Origin: a virus
Virus record (IMG/VR): IMGVR_UViG_3300007760_000048
Span: 1-36,886 of that record
Length of the DNA stretch: 36,886 nucleotides
Strand: one strand, 5' to 3'
Within the stretch, counting starts at the first letter, position 1. Every line of letters begins with the position of its first letter. This document shows, in pieces, positions 17,477-24,050 of this stretch. The notes under the pieces were generated by a model. The model did no database searches. It saw only the letters and a program-made list of their open reading frames with translations, and was not told where the DNA came from. Both the position numbers and the translations under genes were made by a program.

Positions 17477-17517
17477 GTGGATACTCCCGTTATTTCGTAT
17501 ACAAAATCATTGTTTTA

Positions 17518-17531
17518 TTCCCCGAAGGGAA
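17518..17531 (-). promoter_or_regulatory. Small UUCG hairpin in the scaffold gene leader
   Basis: Minus-strand TTCCC-TTCG-GGGAA, a 5-bp stem closed by a stable UUCG loop, followed by TAAAAC, about 40 bases before the scaffold ATG. It may protect the 5' end of the message or act as an attenuator. Confidence 0.35.
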
Positions 17532-17543
17532 CCTTAACTAATA

Positions 17544-17551
17544 TAAATAGT
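17544..17551 (-). promoter_or_regulatory. ACTAnTTA box upstream of the scaffold-capsid unit
   Basis: Minus-strand ACTATTTA followed by TATTAG, 67 bases before the scaffold ATG and after the terminator at 17630-17655. The remainder of this 229-base gap is AT-rich and shows no gene. Confidence 0.45.
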
Positions 17552-17629
17552 GTTTACGTTTCGGAAATGACGTTTTTTACGAAAAAAGTGGATTTTAAGG
17601 GAGATAACAATATTTTTGATACCGCAAAG

Positions 17630-17655
17630 AAAAAAGCACCCTCCGAAGAGGGTGC
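17630..17655 (-). terminator. Intrinsic terminator after the poly-Gly fibre gene
   Basis: Minus strand GCACCCTC-TTCG-GAGGGTGC followed by TTTTTTCTTT. An 8-bp perfect stem with a UUCG loop and strong T tract, about 50 bases after the stop at 17706. Confidence 0.93.
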
Positions 17656-17705
17656 CTTTTGTGTATTCATTGAATTATTTGATTAATTCACTATATTACT
17701 GAGGA

Positions 17706-19250
17706 TTACCCCCAGCCTCCGCCGCCGTCGCCTTCATCGCCGCCACCGTCGCCGCCACCGTCGCCGCCGCCGCCGCCTCCGCCGCCTCCGCCGCCGCCGC
17801 CGCCTCCGCCGCCGCCGCCTCCGCCGCCGCCGCCTCCGCCGCCGCCACCGGCGCCTGCAGTTAACGTAATTACTTTATCGGCAGTTGCGGAGTTACCATC
17901 AGCATCCGTAACAGTATAAGTCACCGTTGTCTGCCCTGCACCGGCTGCATCCAAAGCAGCAGCGGTATGGGATACTGTCAGATCAGGGGCTGCAATAGCT
18001 CCATCTTCATGATCAGTAGCAGTTACGCCAGTCAACAAGCCCAAGCCTGCTGATTCGAGTCCAGCTGGAGGGCTTCCAACATCCCAGCTGTCAAGAAAGC
18101 TTCCACCGAAAGAAAGGGTTGGTGAATAATCCGTAAAGAACGGAGATGGGAACCACTGATCTTTTTCCATGAAATAAAACTTTTTATTTGATGGGAAAGC
18201 GTCTGATGCGACAAAGCTTGCTGGTGCTACCTCTAAATAGATAATCTCTCCATTAACCTTGCCGTCAAGATCTTCCACTGAACCCGTCGAAGTAAAAGTT
18301 GGAACTGAAAATTCCCCCGCAACTGTAACTGCTCCTTTGAAAGATGCAGTTGCTGCAGAGGTAATCGTCATCTGCAACGAATCCGCCGTGGTGCCAGTCA
18401 TGTACTGAAGAGTCTCGGAATTTCCATCCATCCCGTTTTGGGCGTCCCACAAAGCCAGATCTGCAGCAATAACACTATTAGTGCTTGCATGTTCGAGATA
18501 ATTAGTGCCAGAGAAGCCGTATTCTCCGCTGGCGCCCATATCTACTGAAGATCTGGCGGTTTGAAGAAGAGCTCCCAATGCTAATTCAACGTTATTGGCA
18601 GAAGCTGCCAAAGTGGAACTAACATGAGTTGCCAATCTGCCGTCAATCTGGGTAAGATCGTCGTCAGATGGGGCAGTACCTCTTACATCAGTTTTCATCT
18701 GCTCAATTGCAGAGTGAACGGTGCCAGACAAAGCTGCGTCAGCTTCCATTGACTCGTTCAATTTTTTCATTGTGTCAAGGTTGCCGGCCAAGCCAGTGCC
18801 CTTGAGATATGTATCGATGGCATGCGCTAGCGAACCATCATCTGTGATGCTGCCAGAGGCAACCAGTTCAATGTTGTCACGAGATGCAGAGAGTGCATCA
18901 TCGATGACTCTATCTGCTGTCAGCAAGCTTGTTGCTCCAGCAACAATGGGAACATTCGTAGAAGTATAACCTTCTCCAATTGTATCGTCTGTCATTGTAT
19001 CTGAAAGATCAGTTGAGTTTATCTCCACCGGGTTGCAAGTAGCCGCGCCTGCCTGTATTAAAGAACCCACAGAAGAACTAGCTGCGTGGGTTTGTGTTAC
19101 GAGGTTTCCAACACTTAGGACAGTAACTGAACCAGAAAGAGTGGAAACTGCGGTATGGATTCCGGATTGGCCGAGTTCGGCTGTCCCGTCGTCCATGAGT
19201 TTGTGTTTCACGGTTGAAGAACCTGAAACTACTGCTATACCTTTTGTCAT
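17706..19250 (-). CDS. Putative virion fibre/appendage protein with Ig-like domain and poly-Gly tail
   Basis: 514 residues. Residues 1-30 (KGIAVVSGSS...HKLMDDGTAELG) are shared with the next two upstream genes, so the three are paralogues. The body is Ser/Ala/Thr-rich with amphipathic helices and beta segments. Near residues 345-375 is the KFYFMEKDQWFPSPFF module shared with three other proteins here. Then comes an Ig-like domain (VTATDHEDG ... VTYTVTDADGNSATADKVIT), similar to the bacterial DUF5011/Cry22-type Ig family. The C-terminus has 29 consecutive glycines, then GGGDGGGDEGDGGGGWG. The ATG follows AAGGAG. I infer a surface fibre or head decoration protein; no specific family is recognised for the whole. 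Followed by a strong terminator. Confidence 0.7.
   Translation of the reverse strand: MTKGIAVVSGSSTVKHKLMDDGTAELGQSGIHTAVSTLSGSVTVLSVGNLVTQTHAASSSVGSLIQAGAATCNPVEINSTDLSDTMTDDTIGEGYTSTNVPIVAGATSLLTADRVIDDALSASRDNIELVASGSITDDGSLAHAIDTYLKGTGLAGNLDTMKKLNESMEADAALSGTVHSAIEQMKTDVRGTAPSDDDLTQIDGRLATHVSSTLAASANNVELALGALLQTARSSVDMGASGEYGFSGTNYLEHASTNSVIAADLALWDAQNGMDGNSETLQYMTGTTADSLQMTITSAATASFKGAVTVAGEFSVPTFTSTGSVEDLDGKVNGEIIYLEVAPASFVASDAFPSNKKFYFMEKDQWFPSPFFTDYSPTLSFGGSFLDSWDVGSPPAGLESAGLGLLTGVTATDHEDGAIAAPDLTVSHTAAALDAAGAGQTTVTYTVTDADGNSATADKVITLTAGAGGGGGGGGGGGGGGGGGGGGGGGGGGGGGDGGGDGGGDEGDGGGGWG
17763..17849 (-). repeat. GGC/GGA microsatellite coding 29 consecutive glycines
   Basis: 29 Gly codons in a row, mostly GGC with interspersed GGA and one GGT. 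It is far more GC-rich than its surroundings and is expected to vary in length through slippage. Confidence 0.95.
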
Positions 19251-19270
19251 AGTTAATTTTCTCCTTTAGT

Positions 19271-20461
19271 TTAAGCTTGTTCTTCATGAATGAATGCTGA
19301 TGGGTGCCAGACGCCATCTTCACACATGTAGAGTTTGTTAGATTGTTGGAAAACAGTTCCGCCACCAGTGGTGATAAGAACAAATTTACCGTCGTGTTGT
19401 CCACCAGACGTATCCGTAAGATTTACTCCTGCTGCATCTTCTGCTGCGGAAGCTGTCATGGTTGGGAGACTGAATCTTGAAGAATTCGGGGTGAACGAAA
19501 CGTCGTTAAGATCGGCGGATCCGTCAACCTCAATATCCCCTGCGAGATCTAAGTGAATAGTCAAGTTGGTTAATGAAGTCTCACGAGCTGCGATTGCAGT
19601 ATCGAGAAGAATATCCGCTGCCTTTAACGTGGTTGCGCCAGAAATATAAGGGGCGCCTTGGTCGTCGTTATATGTAGCATAACCAAAATTGGCAGTACCA
19701 TCAGCATTCAATGAAGAGTTGCCAAGAGTGGTTCCAAGTTCAGTGTCCATTTGCGAATCTTTGGTTTCATATCGCCCAATTTCTCCTGCAACAGCACCAG
19801 ACAACTCTCCAAGAGTGTTGAGTGCGTCGTCGGCGTTATTGATGAAAGCCAGCTTTCTGGTGTTAATAAAGGCAAGAAGATCTTCCTTTAATTGTACGGG
19901 ATCAATACCGTCGTCATCATCGGCATCGTCTGTGAGACTATCTTTAATATCTTTAATTGTTAAAAGAGTGCCCCCCAGATTTCCAATCTTTGCTGCAGCG
20001 TCATCGCCGAACACTTTGTCTGCGATCTGCTTCATAAATGAAGTAGCTGAGTTCTGATCCATAATTGCAGTCATTCTCGCTTCGACTTGACCAGTGACTG
20101 CGGTGTGTATGGTATTGTCTGCTCCTTTAAAAGAAGTTGCACCGATGGAAGAGGCGGCTGGGTAAGGTTCGCCTGTGGCGGATACTCCCAGTTGCGTTTC
20201 CAAATTGGTGAGTTTGGTGTCAATATCATTAATTGTGTTTTGATCGTTCGTTGTTTCCGTTGAAATGGCGGATGCCACGTCGTCGAGCATTGTCTTGACG
20301 TCACTTGCCAAACCAGATACGGAAACCACACCATTAAGATTTACGGTGTGTCCTGAACCTTCTAGGCCCAGATTGAATTCGCCCTGATCGTCCAGCTTAT
20401 GAACGGCTGCATTGCCGCTAGAGCCAGAGATGCGAACTACTATACCTTTTTTTAATGTCAT
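19271..20461 (-). CDS. Putative virion fibre/appendage protein, paralogue 2
   Basis: 396 residues, begins MTLKKGIVVRISGSSGNAAV. The N-terminal block (KGIVV, HKLDDQGEFNLG, LNGVVSVSG) matches the paralogues at 17706-19250 and 20518-21804. The middle has repeated short helices (ATNDQNTINDIDTKLTNLET, TLGELSGAVAGEIGRYETKD) that suggest a trimeric coiled coil mixed with beta segments, as in fibres. It ends with the KLYMCEDGVWHPSAF module. Its 32-base leader (20459-20490) is identical to that of the upstream paralogue. Role in virion surface or host contact is inferred. No adhesin family recognised. Confidence 0.7.
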   Translation of the reverse strand: MTLKKGIVVRISGSSGNAAVHKLDDQGEFNLGLEGSGHTVNLNGVVSVSGLASDVKTMLDDVASAISTETTNDQNTINDIDTKLTNLETQLGVSATGEPYPAASSIGATSFKGADNTIHTAVTGQVEARMTAIMDQNSATSFMKQIADKVFGDDAAAKIGNLGGTLLTIKDIKDSLTDDADDDDGIDPVQLKEDLLAFINTRKLAFINNADDALNTLGELSGAVAGEIGRYETKDSQMDTELGTTLGNSSLNADGTANFGYATYNDDQGAPYISGATTLKAADILLDTAIAARETSLTNLTIHLDLAGDIEVDGSADLNDVSFTPNSSRFSLPTMTASAAEDAAGVNLTDTSGGQHDGKFVLITTGGGTVFQQSNKLYMCEDGVWHPSAFIHEEQA

Positions 20462-20490
20462 ATTTATATCCCTCCAAGGATTAAATTGTT
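20459..20490 (-). repeat. Duplicated translation leader, copy 1
   Basis: 32 bases identical to 21802-21833, covering the ATG, the Shine-Dalgarno CCTTGGAGGG and upstream AT-rich sequence. It contains TATAAATA overlapping the start region. Confidence 0.9.
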
Positions 20491-20517
20491 AAAATGTGTA
20501 AATTCCATCATTATTTA

Positions 20518-21804
20518 TTACGCAGTTTCCTGCTTCAACAAATAAGAGGAGTGCCAAATTCCGTTTTCACAGAAATAAAGCTTTTTGCCTTCCGCAAAAT
20601 CTTGTGGCAATGTGCCAGCGGTGATTAGTGCGTTGCATGCTGCCGAAGTGTCGCTCAAATAGAAAACTTTTCCATTATTAGCCGAATCGTTAGCAGCTTG
20701 TCCATATGTACTGTCCACAACTTCTTGAGCTGTGCGAACTGGAAAATTAAAAGAAGCGTTGGCCCCCTCCATCATCATGCGTCCAGCGATGTTGCTGGTG
20801 CCTTCAATGAGCAAGTCCTGTGCTTCGAACTTGGTTCCAGTTAATGCCGTTATTCGATCTTCCATCGTTTTAACGTCTACCGCGAGTGCGATATCAGTTG
20901 CAGCAGGAAGAACGGCGCCAGCACCATCAGGGTGAAAAGTAGCACTATCCCATGCTGCTTGATCATCCAAGCCAACACCTTGTTGTACTTGATCGATTTC
21001 GGTTTGAAGACCACCTTGCGATCCACCAGTTACGGTAGCATCAGCAGCGTCATTACCTTTAGCACGAACTCTTTCTGCTTTAACAGCGTCTGCCGAAGCT
21101 GATAAATCACCTGTCATTTGCTGATTGATTAAACCATCAAGATCATCAATTGCAGTTGTAAGTGATGTTAACATACTGATGGCAAAAGCTGTGTCGCCGC
21201 CAAGTGATGCTGACATGTCTTCAATGTTTTGAAGATCTGAGCCAGTAAGTGCTCCAACAACAGCAGCTATGTCCGTTATGATTCTAGCTTCGAGAGTCGT
21301 GATCTCGCCGAGTTGAATTCCCACTTCTGCGTTTAATGCCTCATCTACTGCGAAAAAACTGCGATCGAGGCCGTTGGCAGTTGTATATGTTGCCAAATCG
21401 GTGTCGTTAATATAACGAGCGCCTGTGTGTACAAAAGAACAGTCAAGCTGCCCAACGCCGTTGGCGCTTGTGTCACCGGCATTAGTAACACCTGCTGTGG
21501 TTTTTAAGTTTTCGATTTGAGTGTTGATTCCACTACGTCGAGCAGTGCCATTGGTGTCGATTTCTTCTTTCAATGAGCCCGAAATTCCATTAATAGCATC
21601 TGCTATGCTATCGGCGGTATCGCCACTAGCGTTCATTTTTCCGGCGGTAGTGGGAACATTGAGATTCTCAAGTTTCACAACACCGTTCAAAACTACTGCT
21701 TTGCCGGCGCCTCCGCCAATACGAGCGCTCCCGTCATCCACAAGTTTGTGGATTGGAGAGCCGTCAACAGTGCTTAACACTGCTATACCTTTTTTGTTAG
21801 CCAT
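20518..21804 (-). CDS. Putative virion fibre/appendage protein, paralogue 1
   Basis: 428 residues, begins MANKKGIAVLSTVDGSPIHK. It shares the N-terminal block (KGIAV, HKLVDDGSARIG, VVLNGVVKL) with the two following genes and ends in KLYFCENGIWHSSYLL, the common C-terminal module. The middle is helical with repeated short heptads (GEITTLEARIITDIAAVVGA, SMLTSLTTAIDDLDGLINQQ). First of three paralogues in a row; the leader before it has a strong hairpin and an ACTAnTTA-like box, and a terminator at 22008-22035 separates it from earlier genes. Fibre or head-surface function is inferred from composition and place. Confidence 0.7.
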   Translation of the reverse strand: MANKKGIAVLSTVDGSPIHKLVDDGSARIGGGAGKAVVLNGVVKLENLNVPTTAGKMNASGDTADSIADAINGISGSLKEEIDTNGTARRSGINTQIENLKTTAGVTNAGDTSANGVGQLDCSFVHTGARYINDTDLATYTTANGLDRSFFAVDEALNAEVGIQLGEITTLEARIITDIAAVVGALTGSDLQNIEDMSASLGGDTAFAISMLTSLTTAIDDLDGLINQQMTGDLSASADAVKAERVRAKGNDAADATVTGGSQGGLQTEIDQVQQGVGLDDQAAWDSATFHPDGAGAVLPAATDIALAVDVKTMEDRITALTGTKFEAQDLLIEGTSNIAGRMMMEGANASFNFPVRTAQEVVDSTYGQAANDSANNGKVFYLSDTSAACNALITAGTLPQDFAEGKKLYFCENGIWHSSYLLKQETA

Positions 21805-21833
21805 ATTTATATCCCTCCAAGGATTAAATTGTT
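21802..21833 (-). repeat. Duplicated translation leader, copy 2
   Basis: Identical over 32 bases to 20459-20490. The identity includes non-coding spacer, so the leader moved with the gene in a tandem duplication, or the copies are kept alike by conversion. Confidence 0.9.
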
Positions 21834-21872
21834 AATTAAACACCTACAGCAGCCTACCTGCTACAAGTGCTA

Positions 21873-21904
21873 AAGACAGATAGGCACAGCTGTGCCACAG
21901 TCTT
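21873..21904 (-). promoter_or_regulatory. Extended hairpin in the leader of paralogue 1
   Basis: A perfect 14-base palindrome GGCACAGCTGTGCC (21883-21896) is flanked by AAGAC and GTCTT that also pair, giving a long imperfect hairpin. A second small stem (AGCAG/CTGCT) follows at 21847-21863. There is no T tract, so it is not a terminator. It may be an mRNA stabiliser, a processing site or a protein-binding dyad. The whole 253-base gap 21805-22057 has no gene. Confidence 0.5.
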
Positions 21905-21910
21905 CGGGTG

Positions 21911-21918
21911 TAAGTAGC
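21911..21918 (-). promoter_or_regulatory. ACTAnTTA-like box upstream of fibre paralogue 1
   Basis: Minus-strand GCTACTTA, one mismatch from the box, 106 bases before the ATG at 21804 and after the terminator at 22008-22035. It is the weakest of the seven. Confidence 0.3.
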
Positions 21919-22007
21919 TAAAATCGTTACCGAAATCTTAAATTAATTTAATTGTTTTGTTTGTTGTGAAATAGAGCTTATTTCGCAGGAGATCCCAAAA
22001 GAAATAA

Positions 22008-22035
22008 AATAAAGCACCCTAAAAGGTGCTTTATT
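22008..22035 (-). terminator. Intrinsic terminator after the surface-protein pair
   Basis: Minus strand AATAAAGCACC-TTTTAG-GGTGCTTTATT, an 11-bp perfect stem, followed by TTATTTC. It lies about 22 bases after the stop at 22058. Confidence 0.85.
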
Positions 22036-22057
22036 TATGCTAGGTTGTGAGAGAAAC

Positions 22058-22462
22058 TCAGCCTACGCCTGAAGAGCCCGACCAGTTGTTTGGAATTTCA
22101 GAAACGTCAACCCCTGTTAATCCAGCAACGATATCGACATTATCAGAGCCCTCAATCCAAACGGAAGTCACTTTCCAGCGAAGAGCCGGCACACTCCAGT
22201 ACGAATAGGTTGAATTATCATGAATCGTAAAATAGTTAGTTCCTCCGTTGGAGGGTAATCCGTTTTCGGAAATGGCGACATGAAGATAATCTGCCTGTGT
22301 AACATCGTGGTTTTGGAAAACAATCCAGCTGGTAACAGATGGGAAAACAATCTGTACAGGTCCGGGCTTGCAGTCTACTTTTCCCTTAAAAAACGGCTTT
22401 CCTGAAGCTTCGTATTCTCCAGTTTCGCCTAGTCCCGGTTTGTGTGTGTAATAGTTTGTCAT
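22058..22462 (-). CDS. Putative small virion surface protein, copy B
   Basis: 134 residues, begins MTNYYTHKPGLGETGEYEAS. About half identical to the next gene upstream: YKPGLG (HKPGLG here), SGKPF, FPSVTSWIV, SENGLPS, YWSVP and a C-terminus EIPNNWSGSSGVG identical in both. Beta-rich, no signal peptide or membrane segment. Its size and composition suit a capsid decoration or other small outer virion protein, but I do not recognise a defined family. AGAGG precedes the ATG. A terminator follows. Tandem duplicates of this type may form hetero-oligomers at quasi-equivalent capsid sites, which is inference. Confidence 0.7.
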   Translation of the reverse strand: MTNYYTHKPGLGETGEYEASGKPFFKGKVDCKPGPVQIVFPSVTSWIVFQNHDVTQADYLHVAISENGLPSNGGTNYFTIHDNSTYSYWSVPALRWKVTSVWIEGSDNVDIVAGLTGVDVSEIPNNWSGSSGVG

Positions 22463-22477
22463 GTTATACCTCTGTTT

Positions 22478-22876
22478 TTAACCAACGCCTGAAGAGCCAG
22501 ACCAATTGTTTGGAATTTCAGAAACCTCAATTCCGGTTAATCCGGCGATTACGTCGGCGTCGGGGGAGCCCTCAATCCACAATGATGTTAGTTTCAAATC
22601 AAGACTTGGAACACTCCAGTAGGTGTATGTTGAACCTTCGAAAACCTGAAAATAGTTATCTCCTCCCTGCGAAGGTAAGCCATTTTCAGAAACAGCAACA
22701 TTGAGGATACTCGCGGTGGAATGATTTTGAACAACAATCCAACTTGTAACGGACGGAAAGCTAATTTCAGTAGGGGCGGCGGAACAATCTACCGAGCCTG
22801 TGATAAACGGCTTTCCGGACACCTGATACTGTCCGACTGCTCCTAGTCCCGGTTTATATTGATAATAGTTTGCCAT
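22478..22876 (-). CDS. Putative small virion surface protein, copy A
   Basis: 132 residues, begins MANYYQYKPGLGAVGQYQVS. Paralogue of the following gene, 15 bases away; the two also match at base level over the C-terminal codons. Beta-rich, with the same FPSVTSWIV.QNH and SENGLPSQGG segments. ACGGAG lies upstream of the ATG. It follows bS21 with a dyad containing TATAAT in between (22892-22912). Function unknown; virion surface protein is the best guess. Confidence 0.7.
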   Translation of the reverse strand: MANYYQYKPGLGAVGQYQVSGKPFITGSVDCSAAPTEISFPSVTSWIVVQNHSTASILNVAVSENGLPSQGGDNYFQVFEGSTYTYWSVPSLDLKLTSLWIEGSPDADVIAGLTGIEVSEIPNNWSGSSGVG

Positions 22877-22891
22877 GTCGTTTCTCCGTCT

Positions 22892-22912
22892 ATTGGGTAA
22901 TTATATCCCAAT
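22892..22912 (-). promoter_or_regulatory. Dyad with TATAAT in its loop between bS21 and surface-protein genes
   Basis: ATTGGG and CCCAAT flank a 9-base centre holding TATAAT on the minus strand, directly after the bS21 stop codon and 16 bases before the next ATG. No -35 match and no T tract. It could be a promoter with an operator, or an RNA hairpin. Confidence 0.35.
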
Positions 22913-22913
22913 C

Positions 22914-23135
22914 TTATACATTTCTCTCTAAAGCCTTTTTCTTGGCTAATTTCTTTTGAATGTCCCTGCGAGCTTTCTTGTTTGCAAGGCGCGCTTTGTC
23001 AGACTTTTTTTGGTAATAACGTCTTTCTCTAACTTGTTCAATAATCCTAAACTTTTTAACCTTCTTCATGAATCTTTTAACCAGTTTTTCTGAGGATTCT
23101 CCTGCTCTTGGTTTAATCGTTACATTTGATGCCAT
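22914..23135 (-). CDS. rpsU: Ribosomal protein bS21 homologue
   Basis: 73 residues, close to the usual 70. The pattern RAGESSEKLVKRFMKKVKKF ... EQVRERRYYQKKSDKARLAN ... KKLAKKKAL matches bacterial bS21: the ENE/GES-x-E-x-(L/A)-x-RF start, the R.R.(Y/F)Y.KKS core and a highly basic C-terminal tail. bS21 sits by the anti-Shine-Dalgarno end of 16S rRNA and affects initiation. Phage bS21 genes are known in Pelagibacter phage HTVC008M and in many huge phages, where they are thought to replace the host protein and favour phage mRNAs. Here it lies within late morphogenesis genes, 15 bases after a putative core-protein gene. The ATG has AGGAAGG ten bases upstream. Confidence 0.93.
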   Translation of the reverse strand: MASNVTIKPRAGESSEKLVKRFMKKVKKFRIIEQVRERRYYQKKSDKARLANKKARRDIQKKLAKKKALERNV

Positions 23136-23150
23136 TATAAATAAGCCTTC

Positions 23151-23552
23151 CTATATTAATTTTCCCCAATTATTATTAACTAATTTGGAGATATCGACGC
23201 CAGAGTCGCTGGGCTCTATGCCCTCCATAACGTTTCCGGCTGCTGGTTCTGCGGATCGCATTGGGGTTGTTCCCTCAAAAACGTTCACTCCGCCATATGC
23301 ATTCTGCCCAATTGCTTTGAGCATTTTTTTCTTTGTTTCGTCAAGTTGTGACTTCATCTGTTTTGATTCATTAATTTTCTGTACAGGAGGGGCGCTTACA
23401 GTCTTCGTTTCGACGATTGGTGTTGCGCCTTGGGAATAGCCTTCGACAACCTGTGAGACAATATTCTTTAGTAAACCTTCTTCGTAAAGGGATTCTTTAA
23501 TACATTCTTTAATGATAGGTTTTAAAATCTTTTTAAGTTCGCTCTTCTTCAT
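23151..23552 (-). CDS. Putative capsid core/internal protein 1
   Basis: 133 residues, begins MKKSELKKILKPIIKECIKE. The N-terminal basic amphipathic helix resembles the capsid-targeting N-termini of T4 internal proteins; IIKE and CIKE within it fit the (L/I)xE site cut by T4-type prohead protease. The rest is low-complexity with a helix near residues 60-80 (MKSQLDETKKKMLKAIGQNA). No family recognised. The start ATG abuts the TAA of the previous gene. Adjacent to a second protein with a similar N-terminus and close to the protease gene, which supports a prohead core role. Confidence 0.7.
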   Translation of the reverse strand: MKKSELKKILKPIIKECIKESLYEEGLLKNIVSQVVEGYSQGATPIVETKTVSAPPVQKINESKQMKSQLDETKKKMLKAIGQNAYGGVNVFEGTTPMRSAEPAAGNVMEGIEPSDSGVDISKLVNNNWGKLI

Positions 23553-24050
23553 TTACTTTCCCTTGTTTATATCACTGTGCAAGTCGCCGCCGGGTTGCAT
23601 TCTCAAGGCGAAAGCCTTTGCTTTGCCTTTGCACCCTGGTTTTGAAGGGGGGGTGCACTCTCCTGTATCTTTAATGCCGCCAAGCCAATCTTTCTTTTCC
23701 TGGAATACTTTGTCGGCAACCTTTTCATCATCGATGTCAACACCGGGCTCTTCGTAGTCTCCCGTCACCACTGCTTTGGATTTGGTAGATTTGGATCTAT
23801 CGCCCTGATGCCATTCATCCGGCTTTTCCGTTTCGCCAAGTGCTCTAATGATTTCCTGAACAACGAGCTCGTCAAGAGCTGAGTTGCTTTCTCCCACTGG
23901 TCCCGTGTCATCTTCGGACTCTTGTTCTTTGGCTTCGGCGTCCTCGGTGGCAGCACTTCCATCCATAATGCTCTCTCTCACATCGATGAATTTGAAATTC
24001 TCAACCTCTTCTTGGATAATTTGTTTTAATCTGGATTTACGGATTTTCAT
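23553..24050 (-). CDS. Putative capsid core/internal protein 2
   Basis: 165 residues, begins MKIRKSRLKQIIQEEVENFK. The N-terminal basic helix with IIQE parallels the neighbour's and may be a cleaved capsid-targeting sequence. Then come a very acidic segment (residues 35-65), a helix with LDELVVQEIIRALGETEKPD, and a C-terminal stretch with two Cys in GECTPPSKPGCKGKAKAFAL. No family recognised. The start abuts the protease stop (TAA then ATG), indicating coupling with the protease. Confidence 0.7.
   Translation of the reverse strand: MKIRKSRLKQIIQEEVENFKFIDVRESIMDGSAATEDAEAKEQESEDDTGPVGESNSALDELVVQEIIRALGETEKPDEWHQGDRSKSTKSKAVVTGDYEEPGVDIDDEKVADKVFQEKKDWLGGIKDTGECTPPSKPGCKGKAKAFALRMQPGGDLHSDINKGK

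Noticed and set aside
16791-17537. Long plus-strand frame rich in Ser opposite the scaffold gene
   Set aside because: It is the antisense reading of Glu/Asp codons in the acidic scaffold; low complexity, no ribosome site, and all other genes are on the minus strand.
17542-17549. TATAAATA on the plus strand, the T4 late promoter sequence
   Set aside because: No gene lies on the plus strand downstream; it arises as the complement of the minus-strand ACTATTTATATT box region.
17709-17849. GCC repeat as a CRISPR or non-coding satellite
   Set aside because: It is in frame as Gly codons with a proper stop, lacks spacers, and continues an expressed-looking protein.
20463-20470. TATAAATA on the minus strand at the two fibre start codons (also near 21806-21813)
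   Set aside because: It lies between the Shine-Dalgarno and the ATG, where a late promoter would remove the ribosome site; best explained as AT-rich spacer copied with the duplicated leader.
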